Shown: positions 38,425 through 48,430, counted from the first letter of the stretch. The stretch: 64,000 bases of DNA from Enterococcus sp. RIT-PI-f (GCF_001297065.1 NZ_LHOX01000017.1:124001-188000); one strand, 5' to 3'. Notes: generated by a model not told the origin, from the sequence alone. Made by a program: numbers and translations.

Positions 38425-39153
38425 TCATTTATGGCAAACAAAGAACCAGCGACGACTTTTTTCATTTGGTTCAACATCGATAAAATCTGCATAACAAGAA
38501 ACAGCAGAGAAACCGGCATTTTCTAACATTCTGATATAAGTTTCTAAAGGATAAGTTCGTTCTTGATGTAATTCATCCAGACGGTTGAACTGTCCATTGT
38601 CTTCTTGAACGAAGAAAGTCAAGAAATGCTCGATACTATGCTCAACTTCTCCTTGGTAACTTTCCCATAAGAAAGCAAAGTCATCCGTTTGATAATGATA
38701 GCTGTAATCTGGAAAGACCTCATCGATTTGATACGTGGAATGGACATCAAACAAAAAGACGCCATCCTCCACCAACGATTCAAAGACACCATCGAATACT
38801 TGCTGCACGCTCTGCGCATCTTCCATGTAACAAAGTGAATCGGAATAACAAGTAATAGCCTCGTACTGGCCAACATCAACGAGATCAAGCATATCCCCTT
38901 CAACGAATTGGATCGACACATTTTCCGCTTGTGCTCTTTGACTTGCGATCATCAGCATCTCTTCAGATAGATCTAGCCCTGTTACTTGATAGCCAGCTTT
39001 GGCAAATTCCACTGCCAAGGCACCAGTTCCGCAGGCCAGTTCCATGATTTGTTTCCGTTCTCCTAAATGACGGCAAGAAAAATCCAGCCACTTTTTATAG
39101 AGACTGGAATCCATTACTTCGTCATAGACAAATGCGAAGGTTTCGTAAGCCAT
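38425..39153 (-). CDS. yqeM: SAM-dependent methyltransferase, YqeM-like
   Basis: A 242-residue class I methyltransferase: motif I LACGTGALAVEF (near residue 44), motif II GLDLSEEML, and the acidic GDMLDL. The start at 39153 overlaps the rsfS stop in the sequence TAATG, a typical coupled start; the upstream in-frame ATG would lie inside rsfS. It is found next to rsfS in many Firmicutes. Substrate unknown. Confidence 0.88.
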   Translation of the reverse strand: MAYETFAFVYDEVMDSSLYKKWLDFSCRHLGERKQIMELACGTGALAVEFAKAGYQVTGLDLSEEMLMIASQRAQAENVSIQFVEGDMLDLVDVGQYEAITCYSDSLCYMEDAQSVQQVFDGVFESLVEDGVFLFDVHSTYQIDEVFPDYSYHYQTDDFAFLWESYQGEVEHSIEHFLTFFVQEDNGQFNRLDELHQERTYPLETYIRMLENAGFSAVSCYADFIDVEPNEKSRRWFFVCHK

Positions 39154-39509
39154 TACGCCACGACCCATTCGTTAAGATCCACAAGCGGTGCATCTGACCA
39201 AAGTTTTTCTAAATTGTAAAAGGCACGTTCTGATGCATTGAACACATGGACAATGACATCGCCTAAGTCGATCAAGACCCACTTACCGCCATCTTTTCCT
39301 TCTACACGGCGAACGTCAACTTGATTTTCTTCTTCTTTGTCTAAGACTTCATCAATGATCGCGTTGATCTGACGTTCACTATTTCCTGAACAGATCACAA
39401 AGTAATCTGCCAAAAGTGAAATTTCTCGTACGTCTAATGCCATGATATCCTCTGCATGTTTCGAATCAGCGGCACGAACTGCGATTTCTAATATTTTCTG
39501 ACTATCTAT
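39153..39509 (-). CDS. rsfS: Ribosomal silencing factor RsfS with an apparent ATA start codon
   Basis: RsfS binds uL14 and stops subunit joining when nutrients run short. The open frame after the last stop begins ATTACCATAGATAGT. From ATA (39509-39507) it codes DSQKILEIAVRAADSKHAED, which matches the conserved N-terminal helix of the family, then IMALDVREISLLADYFVICSG. No ATG, GTG or TTG lies between the upstream stop and this helix. AGGAGG stands 8 bases before ATA, and ATA overlaps the yqeK stop (ATAG). An internal ATG at 39443 would give 96 residues and lose the helix, although GAGG lies before it. I favour ATA, giving 118 residues. Confidence 0.8.
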   Translation of the reverse strand: MDSQKILEIAVRAADSKHAEDIMALDVREISLLADYFVICSGNSERQINAIIDEVLDKEEENQVDVRRVEGKDGGKWVLIDLGDVIVHVFNASERAFYNLEKLWSDAPLVDLNEWVVA

Positions 39510-40105
39510 GGTAATTCCCTCCTAAAGTTAGCTACCCAATGATTGTATGTTTCAATCGTTTTTGGGTAAATGACTGCTTCTTGATTGATCAAGTGCAGCA
39601 GTGTATGTTTTGTTTCATAAGCAACGGCTTTGTCCAAATCGACTAACGCGATTTCTCTGGCCTCTTCGACGCCCGGAAAGTTGCGGCCAGGTTCGATGTA
39701 ATCTGCCACATAAATAATTTTATCCAGCAAACCCATGTCAGCAGCACCGGTCGTATGCAGTCGAATGGCTTGGAGAACCTCTTCATCATCGATCGACAAT
39801 TCTCTTTGAACAAAATCTGCACCCACAATACCATGCCAAATGGCATTGTTCCAGTGCAATAGATCTAAATCAAAGCCATTTTGACGAATCACTTGTATAA
39901 ATTCATCATCACTGCGTTCCTTGGCATAGTCATGGGTCAATGCAGCGATACTGGCTTTGATAGGTGATGCACCATATATTTCTGCTAAGGCAACTGCTGT
40001 TTTTTCAACGCCCAATACATGCTGGAATCGTTTGTTGCTCATTTGCATTTGCACTTTTTGCATCAACGCTTCTCGCTCAGCATGTGTATAATGACTAGAC
40101 ATCAT
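39506..40105 (-). CDS. yqeK: HD-domain diadenosine tetraphosphatase YqeK
   Basis: A 199-residue HD-domain phosphohydrolase. The metal-binding His-Asp pair is in AALTHDYAKE, with further His in WHGIVGADF and RLHTTG. Members of this family cleave Ap4A symmetrically to ADP. The start at 40105 follows AAGGAG inside the nadD 3' end (11-base overlap); a longer frame into nadD is not supported. The rsfS start overlaps its stop. Confidence 0.92.
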   Translation of the reverse strand: MMSSHYTHAEREALMQKVQMQMSNKRFQHVLGVEKTAVALAEIYGASPIKASIAALTHDYAKERSDDEFIQVIRQNGFDLDLLHWNNAIWHGIVGADFVQRELSIDDEEVLQAIRLHTTGAADMGLLDKIIYVADYIEPGRNFPGVEEAREIALVDLDKAVAYETKHTLLHLINQEAVIYPKTIETYNHWVANFRRELP

Positions 40106-40736
40106 CCAAATACAGCTCCTTTTCTTGAATATAGTGTAACACATTTTCCGGCAATAAATACCGTACCGAACAACCTTGTTCCACTTTCTTACGAATTGTA
40201 GTGGAACTGACATCCATCAATGGTACATCGATCCAAATGATTGGATAGTCGCTTTCAATTGGATATCCTGGTCTGCGTACACCAACAAAGGTCACCAATT
40301 GCATCAATTCATCAATCTGATGCCATTTAGGCAAATACTGTACCATATCGCCACCAATGATAAAGTAATAATTGGTATCTGGATGCAGTGCAGTCAATTC
40401 CCGCATCGTCTCCACTGTATAGCTTTTGCCTTTTCTTGCCAATTCGATTGTTTCTACAGCAAATCGCGGATTGTCCGCGATGGCTAATTCCAACATCGCT
40501 AACCGGTGCACAGCAGGAATCGTTTCTTTCTCGTCAATATGCGGTGGTAAATATTCGGGCATGAAATAGACCTTTTCTAATCCTAATGCTTGTCCCACTT
40601 GTTCTCCCATGATCAAGTGTGCATAATGCACTGGATTAAAGTTGCCGCCAAGAATGCCCACTTGTTTCTTTGGTACAAGTTGTGCGCTTTGAAGCGCTGC
40701 AACGGTCTGTACCTTGTCAAATGAATGTCCTTGCAT
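40095..40736 (-). CDS. nadD: Nicotinate-nucleotide adenylyltransferase
   Basis: A 213-residue enzyme that forms deamido-NAD from nicotinate mononucleotide and ATP. GILGGNFNPVHYAHL (HxxH; family form GGxFDPxHxGH) stands at about residues 28-42, and the ISxTxIR motif appears as VSSTTIRKKV near the end. It lies between yhbY and yqeK with short spacing. Confidence 0.95.
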   Translation of the reverse strand: MQGHSFDKVQTVAALQSAQLVPKKQVGILGGNFNPVHYAHLIMGEQVGQALGLEKVYFMPEYLPPHIDEKETIPAVHRLAMLELAIADNPRFAVETIELARKGKSYTVETMRELTALHPDTNYYFIIGGDMVQYLPKWHQIDELMQLVTFVGVRRPGYPIESDYPIIWIDVPLMDVSSTTIRKKVEQGCSVRYLLPENVLHYIQEKELYLDDV

Positions 40737-40747
40737 GCCGATGCCTC

Positions 40748-41059
40748 CTATACCGAACGAACTTTTGCAGAGATCGTTTGATATTTTTCTTTACTTGAAG
40801 GTTTGAACAAGACGATCACTCGTCCAATGATTTGAACGATCTCGCAATGAATGTGTTTTTGGATCGCAAGCGCCGCTTCTTCGGCTACTTCATCCGTGTT
40901 TTGCAACAAAGAAACTTTGATCAATTCACGTTTTTCCAATGCTTCTGCGATTTGGAGGATCATGGCCTCATTCAATCCGCCCTTGCCGATTTGAAAAATC
41001 GGATTTAAATGATGCGCTTCGCTGCGCAAAAATCGTTTTTGTTTTCCTCTTAATTCCAT
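40748..41059 (-). CDS. yhbY: YhbY family ribosome-associated RNA-binding protein
   Basis: A 103-residue CRM-domain protein: LRGKQKRFLRSEAHHLNPIFQIGKGGLNEAM, shown by its GKGG loop near residue 28, and the C-terminal IIGRVIVLFKPS. The family binds precursors of the large ribosomal subunit. It starts 15 bases after yqeH. Confidence 0.93.
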   Translation of the reverse strand: MELRGKQKRFLRSEAHHLNPIFQIGKGGLNEAMILQIAEALEKRELIKVSLLQNTDEVAEEAALAIQKHIHCEIVQIIGRVIVLFKPSSKEKYQTISAKVRSV

Positions 41060-41074
41060 GTTCTTCCTTCTTTC

Positions 41075-42193
41075 TTATACTAATGCTTTTCTTCTGATGA
41101 CATCGACACCTTTTGGCGCCCAACCTGCGATCACGCATGGTTTGGTGACTGTGATCCAGCCAAGGCCGGCAAAAACGATGTCCGTTTTGTCTTTGATCGA
41201 AAACTCAAATCGGACCAACTCTGGGAAAGCTTCGACTTCGTCTTGACGAGGCGGTTGCAACAGACCGCCGACATGTTTTTGATAAAAGGCATCTGCTTTT
41301 TCAAGTTTTGTGCGATGAATCTCTACATCATTGGCCACATAGGCCACAAAGGAACTGCGCTCACCTTGAACGAAATCAAAACGGGCCAAACCACCTAAGA
41401 ACAGAGTCTGCTCAGGGTTCAACTGATACACTTTCGGTTTGATTTCCTTCATTGGTGCTGCAATTTTCAAATCTTGTTTTCCTAAATAGTGGGCCATTTG
41501 ATGTCGATGGATGATGCCTGGCGTATCAATCAAGAAATGACCGTCATCTAAAGGAATCTCGATTTTATCCAACGTCGTACCAGGGAATCTGGAAGTGGTG
41601 ATCAATTCTTGGACGCCGGCGGTTTGTTTGATGATTTGGTTGATCAATGTTGATTTCCCCACATTGGTCACACCAACCACGTAAACATCCCGACCTTCAC
41701 GATACTTTTCGATCATTGTCAGCAGTTCTTCCATTTCGCCAGCTTTTTTCGCGCTTGTCAGCAAGACGTCCACAGGTCGAAGACCGGCTTCATGGGCACG
41801 TTCTTTCATCCATTGTTTCATCTTTGATTTCTTTAAGGACTTCGGTAAGATATCAACTTTATTTCCGACTAACAAAACTGGGTTATCCCCAACAAAGCGA
41901 TGCAAGCCGGGAATCAAGGAGCCGTTGAAATCAAAAATATCTACCACATTGACGATCAAGGCATCTTTTTGGCCAATCTCATTCAGCAAACGCAAAAAAT
42001 CATCGTCTGTTAGTGCAACATCTTGGATTTCGTTATAGTGACGCAAACGAAAACAACGCTGACAGTATACTTCTCCAGAAGCCAATCCTTTTTCTAATGC
42101 TGATTGAGGGGTATAACCTAATTCATTTGGTGTCGTTGTTTGGATCAGCGCACCACATCCAATACAATGGATTGTTTCGTTACTTTCAGTCAT
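41075..42193 (-). CDS. yqeH: Ribosome biogenesis GTPase YqeH
   Basis: A 372-residue circularly permuted GTPase for 30S assembly. A zinc-finger N-terminus (CIGCG and CQRCFRLRHY) is followed by the GTPase motifs in permuted order: G4 NKVD first, then G1 GVTNVGKST and G3 DTPG. The C-terminal region holds the RNA-binding part. Its ATG follows the yqeG stop directly. Confidence 0.95.
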   Translation of the reverse strand: MTESNETIHCIGCGALIQTTTPNELGYTPQSALEKGLASGEVYCQRCFRLRHYNEIQDVALTDDDFLRLLNEIGQKDALIVNVVDIFDFNGSLIPGLHRFVGDNPVLLVGNKVDILPKSLKKSKMKQWMKERAHEAGLRPVDVLLTSAKKAGEMEELLTMIEKYREGRDVYVVGVTNVGKSTLINQIIKQTAGVQELITTSRFPGTTLDKIEIPLDDGHFLIDTPGIIHRHQMAHYLGKQDLKIAAPMKEIKPKVYQLNPEQTLFLGGLARFDFVQGERSSFVAYVANDVEIHRTKLEKADAFYQKHVGGLLQPPRQDEVEAFPELVRFEFSIKDKTDIVFAGLGWITVTKPCVIAGWAPKGVDVIRRKALV

Positions 42194-42718
42194 TTAAATT
42201 CCTCCACGCCATTTTAACTCTGGGTTATGTTTTAATAAATAATGCATGATCCTGCGTTCAGCAGCACGATTGATTTGGGTTTTCCAAGAATCTGTCGGAA
42301 TGACAGGCTGGACCAAAATACTGCGAACCCCAGCGCCATTTGCGGCTTTGACATCGGTCATGATTTGATCTCCGATCATCACAACATCTTCTTTTTCCAG
42401 GCCTAACATTTGATAGCCCTGCTTGATTCCTCGAGAGAAAGGTTTCAAGGCACGATGAACATATTGCAAGCCAAATGGCGCGACCGCTCTAGCCACCCGC
42501 TCACTATTGTTGTTGGAAACGACAACCACCGGAATACCTGCATTCTTCATCTCCAATAGCCAGCTTTTAAGTTCTTCCGTGCCATCGGGGTTGTTCCATG
42601 CAATCAATGTATTATCGAGGTCAGTCAAAATCCCTTTGATTCCTTGTTTTTTTAATTGGCTAGGGGTGATCTTGTAGATCGCATCCACCATCCAAGTTGG
42701 TTTGTAATTTGAAAACAT
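42194..42718 (-). CDS. yqeG: YqeG family HAD phosphatase
   Basis: A 174-residue HAD-superfamily protein of the IIIA subfamily. The nucleophile Asp is in GILTDLDNTLIAWN, motif II is VVVVSNNN, and the acidic motif is VMIGDQIMTDVKAAN. Similar proteins dephosphorylate phosphatidylglycerol phosphate in plants and cyanobacteria. It is the first gene of the yqeG-to-yebC cluster. Confidence 0.92.
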   Translation of the reverse strand: MFSNYKPTWMVDAIYKITPSQLKKQGIKGILTDLDNTLIAWNNPDGTEELKSWLLEMKNAGIPVVVVSNNNSERVARAVAPFGLQYVHRALKPFSRGIKQGYQMLGLEKEDVVMIGDQIMTDVKAANGAGVRSILVQPVIPTDSWKTQINRAAERRIMHYLLKHNPELKWRGGI

Positions 42719-42844
42719 AGAAACTCCTCTATTTAATTATTCTGGTTACAGCTATGATAAAAATGACTCTTCAACCTGTAATTATACAATAAATTCTGGT
42801 TGAATACTAGCAAGCAAGCCAACTTCTGTATGCTACCCAAAAAT

Positions 42845-42869
42845 AAAAAACATCCCGCAGGATGTTTTT
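42845..42869 (-). terminator. Terminator of the second amino acid ABC transporter operon
   Basis: A 10-bp stem (42860-42869 with 42846-42855), a 4-base loop and a U-rich tail on the minus strand. Confidence 0.88.
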
Positions 42870-42876
42870 CACTGGA

Positions 42877-43602
42877 TTATAAAACTTTACTCAAGAAGTC
42901 GATCGTACGAGGATTCTGCGGGGTATCAAAAATTTCAGCTGGTGTGCCTTCTTCCATGATGACACCTTGATCCATGAACAACACGCGGTCAGCCACTTCT
43001 TTGGCGAAGCCCATTTCATGTGTGACGATCACCATTGTCATGCCTTGTTGCGCTAAACGCTGCATCACCCCTAAGACTTCTCCAACCATTTCAGGATCCA
43101 GAGCAGATGTTGGTTCATCAAAAAGCATCACATCAGGTTCCATCGCCAAAGCACGGGCAATCGCGATTCGCTGCATTTGGCCGCCTGACAAACTCTGAGG
43201 AAAGGCGTCAGCTTTATCAGGTAAACCGACATCTTGGAGCAATTGGTTGGCCAACGTTTCTGCTTGCTTCTTGGCCATTTTTTTTACCTTGGTAGGGGAT
43301 AACGTAATATTATCTAATACGGAAAGATTGGGAAACAGATTGAAATTTTGAAAAACCATCCCCATTTTTTCCCGCATTGTATAAATATCATTTTTAGGAT
43401 CGGTAATATCCGTTCCTTCAAAAATGATCGTTCCTTTGGTTGGCACTTCTAATAGATTCAAACAACGCAAAAAGGTACTCTTCCCTGAACCGGAAGGACC
43501 GATCACAACGACGACCTCTCCTTGGTTGATGGTTGTTGAAATGCCTTTTAATACGTGATTATCACCAAAACTTTTGTGTAAATCCTGGATATCTAACATC
43601 AT
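42877..43602 (-). CDS. Amino acid ABC transporter ATP-binding protein
   Basis: A 241-residue ATPase with Walker [10 protein letters not shown] (about residues 35-43), signature LSGGQMQR, Walker [15 protein letters not shown] and VTHEMGF. It is closely similar to the ATPase at 903-1640. AAGGAG precedes the ATG. It is the last gene of a binding protein-permease-ATPase operon. Confidence 0.94.
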   Translation of the reverse strand: MMLDIQDLHKSFGDNHVLKGISTTINQGEVVVVIGPSGSGKSTFLRCLNLLEVPTKGTIIFEGTDITDPKNDIYTMREKMGMVFQNFNLFPNLSVLDNITLSPTKVKKMAKKQAETLANQLLQDVGLPDKADAFPQSLSGGQMQRIAIARALAMEPDVMLFDEPTSALDPEMVGEVLGVMQRLAQQGMTMVIVTHEMGFAKEVADRVLFMDQGVIMEEGTPAEIFDTPQNPRTIDFLSKVL

Positions 43603-43615
43603 CTTTTTTCTCCTT

Positions 43616-44308
43616 TTAACGACGGTAACCTTTACCCAATTTCTTTTCCCACATGTTCAACAAGCGTGAAGTTGTAAATGTCAAAATGAAATAAATGACA
43701 GCTGCAACATAAAAAGGTGTCAGCGGCTGGAAGGAACTGGTCACCACGATTTGCGCACTGTTCATCAATTCATAGATGCCGATCGTTGACAACAACGATG
43801 AATCCTTGATCAAGACGATAAATTCGTTGCCCAGAGGTGGCAGAATATTCCGCAATGCCTGCGGAAAAATCACATAGCGCATCGCTTGCGCTGGCCGCAA
43901 ACCTAACGAACCAGCTGCTTCAGACTGACCAAAATCAACTGCATTGATCCCAGCACGAACGATTTCAGCAACATAAGCGCCTGAGTTTAACGACAATGCG
44001 ATCACACCAGGCAGTAAGCGGCCGAAGTCTAAGCTTAGTACGCCAAAAGAAATCGTTGGCAAGGAGAAGATTCCTTGCAGCAAACCAAAGGCGATCAGTA
44101 TTTGGACCAACATTGGTGTCCCGCGAATGATCTCAATATAGGCATTGGCAAACCAGCGAAAGACGTTGATTTTAGATAGTTTCATCAAAGCCAATAAAAC
44201 GCCTAAAATCGTGCCAAAAATCACTGTGATGATCGAGATAACAATCGTGATCAATACACCGGAAATAAAATAGGGATAATACGTCGTTAAAAAGGATAAA
44301 TCCATCAT
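43616..44308 (-). CDS. Amino acid ABC transporter permease
   Basis: A 230-residue permease with about five membrane helices and the EAA loop ([22 protein letters not shown], core EAAGSLGL) of the His/Glu/Gln/Arg uptake family. Unlike the protein at the left end of the window, it is not fused to a binding protein. It lies 13 bases before the ATPase gene. Confidence 0.93.
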   Translation of the reverse strand: MMDLSFLTTYYPYFISGVLITIVISIITVIFGTILGVLLALMKLSKINVFRWFANAYIEIIRGTPMLVQILIAFGLLQGIFSLPTISFGVLSLDFGRLLPGVIALSLNSGAYVAEIVRAGINAVDFGQSEAAGSLGLRPAQAMRYVIFPQALRNILPPLGNEFIVLIKDSSLLSTIGIYELMNSAQIVVTSSFQPLTPFYVAAVIYFILTFTTSRLLNMWEKKLGKGYRR

Positions 44309-44327
44309 TTGTTCTGCTCCGTTCTAT

Positions 44328-45173
44328 CTATTGTGCTGCATTATCGTTGGCTAAATCAGTATTCTTTTGTACATACTCGCTGATTGTACCATTTTCATCC
44401 AATTCTTTCAAAATCTTATTCAATTCAGCCTGCAATTCAGTACTGCCTTTAGGTAAAGCAATGGCATATGAATCATCTGCGGATACTTCTAAAGCAACGT
44501 CAGTCACCATCAAATCATCATTTTGGGCAACATAAGACTCTGCTACTGCACTTTCTAAGACCAGACCATCAATGGAGCCTTGCTTCAATTCATTGATCAA
44601 ATTCGGTACTTTGGCGATCGATACGAGTTGTGAATCAGCCAATTGATTTTGAACGATTGATTCTTGGATCGAACCTTTTTGCGCACCGACTTTTTTCCCT
44701 GCTAAACTGTCGATCGATGTGTAAGCATCTTGATTGTCCTTGTTGATGACTAATTTTTGTTCCGGAGTGAAATAATTATCCGTAAAATCAAAAGTTTGTT
44801 TTCTTTCATCTGTTGCCGAAATACCTGAAACAGCAATATCTGCTTTGCCTTGTTGCAATGCTGTCAATACCGCATTGAAATCTAAATCTAAAATATTGAC
44901 AGTGACACCTAATTGATCTGCTATTTCATTGACTAGATCAATATCTGCGCCTACGATCTGATCTTTGCCGTCAATCAATGCGTGAAACTCAAATGGGGCA
45001 AAATCCGCTGAAGTTGCTACGTTGATCACCCCTGCAGCTTTGATTGCTTCCAATTGGTTGTCAGCTGAAGCTGTGCCGCTTGAACTGTCTGAACTGCTGG
45101 AACCGTTACTTCCACATGCACCTAGTACCAAAACGCCTGCCAATACGATCAATGAGCCAAATAATTTTTTCAT
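44328..45173 (-). CDS. Amino acid ABC transporter substrate-binding lipoprotein
   Basis: A 281-residue secreted lipoprotein. The signal sequence ends in the lipobox LGAC (Cys at residue 20), followed by a Ser/Gly-rich linker. The mature part is an SBP_bac_3 domain: INVATSADFAPFEF, GADIDLVNEIADQLGV and the GKADIAVSGISATDER segment. It delivers a polar amino acid to the permease encoded next; which one is unclear. A palindrome resembling a CodY box lies upstream. Confidence 0.94.
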   Translation of the reverse strand: MKKLFGSLIVLAGVLVLGACGSNGSSSSDSSSGTASADNQLEAIKAAGVINVATSADFAPFEFHALIDGKDQIVGADIDLVNEIADQLGVTVNILDLDFNAVLTALQQGKADIAVSGISATDERKQTFDFTDNYFTPEQKLVINKDNQDAYTSIDSLAGKKVGAQKGSIQESIVQNQLADSQLVSIAKVPNLINELKQGSIDGLVLESAVAESYVAQNDDLMVTDVALEVSADDSYAIALPKGSTELQAELNKILKELDENGTISEYVQKNTDLANDNAAQ

Positions 45174-45222
45174 TTTCCATTCTCCTTCTCAAAAAACAAA
45201 TATTTATACAATTTATACTTCG

Positions 45223-45237
45223 TATATTCAGAATATA
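45223..45237. promoter_or_regulatory. Palindrome resembling a CodY box upstream of the ABC transporter operon
   Basis: TATATTCAGAATATA is a perfect 15-bp palindrome around its centre. It matches 11 of 15 positions of the CodY consensus AATTTTCWGAAAATT. It lies 50 bases before the lipoprotein start. AT-richness makes chance matches possible. Confidence 0.35.
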
Positions 45238-45353
45238 TACATATTATCACATTAGTACCTTTTTTTAAACAAAAATTTTAATAAATAATCTTAGTATTTT
45301 ATAACTATTCATTGCGTTTGATTGCCGAAACCTGTACTTCTCTCTTTTAGGCA

Positions 45354-45391
45354 GCAAAAAACCTACTGAAAATAGCCCGTAATCAGTAGGT
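45354..45391 (-). terminator. Terminator of the fab/acc cluster
   Basis: A 9-bp stem (45383-45391 with 45361-45369), a 13-base loop and a U-run on the minus strand, right after accA. Confidence 0.85.
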
Positions 45392-45398
45392 CTTTGCA

Positions 45399-46184
45399 TT
45401 AAAATTTTCTAAAACGCTGGTAACGTTTCTGGATCAACTCATCCGTAGTCAATGCGGATAATGCAGTTAATTTGTTTGAGATCATTTGTCTAAGATCCGC
45501 TGCGATTGCTTCCTTGCTCAACACTGTTTCTCCTTGTGTTTCAGGAATCACTGACTCGACTACCCCTAAAGCTTGCAACTCGTGGGCTGTGATTTTCATC
45601 AAGCCGGCAGCTTCTTTGGCACGACTGCCATCTTTCCACAAAATCGAAGCAAAGCCTTCAGGAGATAAGATCGCATAGATCGAGTATTCCATCATCCAGA
45701 CCTCATCTCCGAGGGCCAATGCTAACGCACCACCGCTGCCGCCTTCACCAATAATGATTGCCAGGATTGGTACGCGCAGATCAGACATCTCAAATAAATT
45801 GCGGGCGATTGCTTCGCCTTCGCCTCGTTCTTCTGCGCCAATGCCGCAAAAAGCCCCTGCAGTATTGATCAAGGTGACGATTGGTCGACCAAATTTCTCG
45901 GCTTGCTTCATCAAACGCAAGGCTTTACGATAGCCTTCTGGATGGGGAGCCCCAAAATTGCGTTTCAAATTTTCAGGCAAATTTCGGCCTTTTTGGATCC
46001 CGATGACGGTGACTGGTTTATCATCAAGACAAGCAATCCCCCCTACCACAGCTTCATCTTCGCCAAATAAGCGATCACCATGAAATTCTTCAAAGTCAGT
46101 AAAGACGGATTCAAAGTAATCCAACGCAGTCAAGCGATCTTTATGGCGGGCCAGTTCAACGATTTCATCTGCTGTTTTATGCAT
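45399..46184 (-). CDS. accA: Acetyl-CoA carboxylase carboxyltransferase subunit alpha
   Basis: A 261-residue protein that, with AccD, transfers the carboxyl group from biotin to acetyl-CoA. The crotonase-like core has [14 protein letters not shown], the oxyanion region [22 protein letters not shown], and [15 protein letters not shown]. Its start overlaps the accD stop by 8 bases, consistent with equal production of the two subunits. It is the last gene of the cluster. Confidence 0.97.
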   Translation of the reverse strand: MHKTADEIVELARHKDRLTALDYFESVFTDFEEFHGDRLFGEDEAVVGGIACLDDKPVTVIGIQKGRNLPENLKRNFGAPHPEGYRKALRLMKQAEKFGRPIVTLINTAGAFCGIGAEERGEGEAIARNLFEMSDLRVPILAIIIGEGGSGGALALALGDEVWMMEYSIYAILSPEGFASILWKDGSRAKEAAGLMKITAHELQALGVVESVIPETQGETVLSKEAIAADLRQMISNKLTALSALTTDELIQKRYQRFRKF

Positions 46185-47046
46185 GACTGCCCCACCCTTT
46201 CATTGTGTGTAACCGAATCAAATGATCGATCTTTGATTTTAATGCTGTGCGTGGCACGATTTGATCAACAAAACCGTGCTGCAGCAGAAACTCTGCTTTC
46301 TGGAAATCCTCTGGCAATTCCTGACGGATCGTTTGTTCGATCACACGACGACCGGCAAAGCCAATCAGCGCTTGTGGTTCAGCTAAGATGACATCGCCTT
46401 CCATCGCAAAGCTGGCAGTCACACCACCTGTTGTTGGATCTGTTAAGACCGTCAGATAGAATAAGCCAGCATTGCTATGGCGTTTGACCGCTGCCGAGAT
46501 CTTGGCCATTTGCATCAAGGACATGATTCCTTCTTGCATCCGAGCACCGCCTGAAGCCGTGAAGAGGACGACAGGTAATTGTTTTTCCACTGCCCGTTCA
46601 AACAAGCGGGTGATTTTTTCACCGACGACAGTTCCCATGCTGCCCATAATAAAATTGGCATCCATGATACCGATTGCGACGGATGTGCCTTCGATCTTGG
46701 CTTCACCTGTCAAAACCGCTTCATGTAATCCCGTCTTTTCTTGCATCACGGCAATCTTCTCTTGGTAACCTGGAAAATCGAGGGGATCTTCTGTTACGAC
46801 ATCTGTATCCCACTCGTCGAAACTCTTTTCATCAATAGTGATCGCGATCCGTTCCCAGGCGCTGATTCGAAAATTATACCCACAATGAGGACATACTTTT
46901 TCAGCCCCCATCTCCTTGGTGTATAAGGTTCGTTTGCAACTAGGACATTTCGCCCATAAGTTATCTGGAACTGTTGGTTCGTTGGTTGGCAATTGACCAC
47001 GATTAGGATTGATACGAATGTAGTTTTTCTTTTTGAATAAGGCCAT
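46177..47046 (-). CDS. accD: Acetyl-CoA carboxylase carboxyltransferase subunit beta
   Basis: A 289-residue subunit with a zinc ribbon near the N-terminus (CPSCKRTLY and CPHCGYNFR, about residues 35-60) and the carboxyltransferase core ([21 protein letters not shown], here cited by GGARMQEG). It forms the carboxyltransferase with AccA, encoded next. Confidence 0.97.
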   Translation of the reverse strand: MALFKKKNYIRINPNRGQLPTNEPTVPDNLWAKCPSCKRTLYTKEMGAEKVCPHCGYNFRISAWERIAITIDEKSFDEWDTDVVTEDPLDFPGYQEKIAVMQEKTGLHEAVLTGEAKIEGTSVAIGIMDANFIMGSMGTVVGEKITRLFERAVEKQLPVVLFTASGGARMQEGIMSLMQMAKISAAVKRHSNAGLFYLTVLTDPTTGGVTASFAMEGDVILAEPQALIGFAGRRVIEQTIRQELPEDFQKAEFLLQHGFVDQIVPRTALKSKIDHLIRLHTMKGWGSHA

Positions 47047-47058
47047 TCATTTTCCCTC

Positions 47059-48423
47059 CTATTGTTCAGGTGACCAATTTGGCAAAAATTCTTCTTGTAA
47101 AAAGGCCGTTGTATAATCTCCTGCGATCACTTTTGGATGGCTGATCAAATCCATTTGAAATTCTGCATTGGTGATCACACCATCTGTCACAAGTTCTGTT
47201 AAAGCCCGTTGCATTTTCATCAAGGCTTCAAAACGATTTTCGCCGTGAACGATCACTTTGGCGATCATCGAGTCATAATACGGTGGAATCGTGTACCCTG
47301 AGTACATGGCGCTATCCACCCGCACACCTAGACCTCCTGCTGGTAGAAACAGATTATTGATTTTACCTGGAGATGGGGCGAAATTAAACGCTGGGTTCTC
47401 GGCATTGATTCGACATTCAATGGCAGTGCCAGTCATTTTGATGTCCTCTTGTTTCAGTCCAAGCGGCTCGCCGCTCGCAATCTCCAATTGTTTTTTCACG
47501 AGATCGACATTGGTGACCATTTCGGTAATTGGGTGTTCGACTTGGATACGGGTGTTCATTTCCATAAAATAGAATTCACCTGTATCGGACATCAAAAATT
47601 CGATCGTACCGGCATTTCGATAAGAAACGGCTTCAGCCGCTCGAACAGCAGCTGATCCGATTTCGGCCCGCTTGCTTTCGGAAATCACCACAGATGGCGA
47701 TTCCTCTAAAACTTTTTGGTTGTTTCGCTGCAATGAGCAATCCCGTTCACCTAAATGAATGATCGAGCCAAAAGAATCACCTAGAATTTGGACTTCAATA
47801 TGTCGGGCTGGATATACGATTTTCTCAATATACATTTCATCATTGCCAAAGGCTGCCTTCGCTTCTTGTTGCGCGGATGCGAAGTGTTGCGGCAATGACT
47901 CTTTGTCAATGACTTTACGGATCCCTTTTCCGCCACCGCCCGCTGCGGCTTTCAACATCACTGGATAACCGATTTCCTCGGCGATCGTCAATGCTTCAGT
48001 CACATCGGAGATTGCCCCTTCGCTGCCAGGTATAACGGGAACATTGGCTTCGATCATCAATCGACGGGCGTTGATTTTATTTCCCATGGCATCGATCGTT
48101 TCGCTTTTTGGTCCGATAAAGACAATATTGCACTCTTCACACATCGCCGCAAAACGGCTATTTTCTGACAAAAAACCGAATCCAGGGTGAATCGCTTCAG
48201 CCTTCGTAACGATGGCTGCACTCAAAATTTGCTGTACATCCAAATAAGAGTCTGCTGCTTTTGCTGGTCCAATACAGATAGCTTCATCCGCAAGTTCGGT
48301 GTGCAGTGCTTCTCGATCTGCTTCCGAATAGACAGCTACCGTTTGAATACCTAGTTCGCGACAAGCGCGAATAATACGTACGGCTATTTCACCGCGGTTT
48401 GCGATCAATACTTTTGAAAACAT
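47059..48423 (-). CDS. accC: Biotin carboxylase
   Basis: A 454-residue ATP-grasp enzyme that carboxylates biotin on AccB. The N-terminus FSKVLIANRGEIAVRIIRA, the glycine-rich loop KAAAGGGGKGIR, the HLGERDCSLQRNNQKV segment and EMNTRIQVEHP are all standard. It lies 12 bases before accD. Confidence 0.98.
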   Translation of the reverse strand: MFSKVLIANRGEIAVRIIRACRELGIQTVAVYSEADREALHTELADEAICIGPAKAADSYLDVQQILSAAIVTKAEAIHPGFGFLSENSRFAAMCEECNIVFIGPKSETIDAMGNKINARRLMIEANVPVIPGSEGAISDVTEALTIAEEIGYPVMLKAAAGGGGKGIRKVIDKESLPQHFASAQQEAKAAFGNDEMYIEKIVYPARHIEVQILGDSFGSIIHLGERDCSLQRNNQKVLEESPSVVISESKRAEIGSAAVRAAEAVSYRNAGTIEFLMSDTGEFYFMEMNTRIQVEHPITEMVTNVDLVKKQLEIASGEPLGLKQEDIKMTGTAIECRINAENPAFNFAPSPGKINNLFLPAGGLGVRVDSAMYSGYTIPPYYDSMIAKVIVHGENRFEALMKMQRALTELVTDGVITNAEFQMDLISHPKVIAGDYTTAFLQEEFLPNWSPEQ

Positions 48424-48430
48424 CTTTCAC

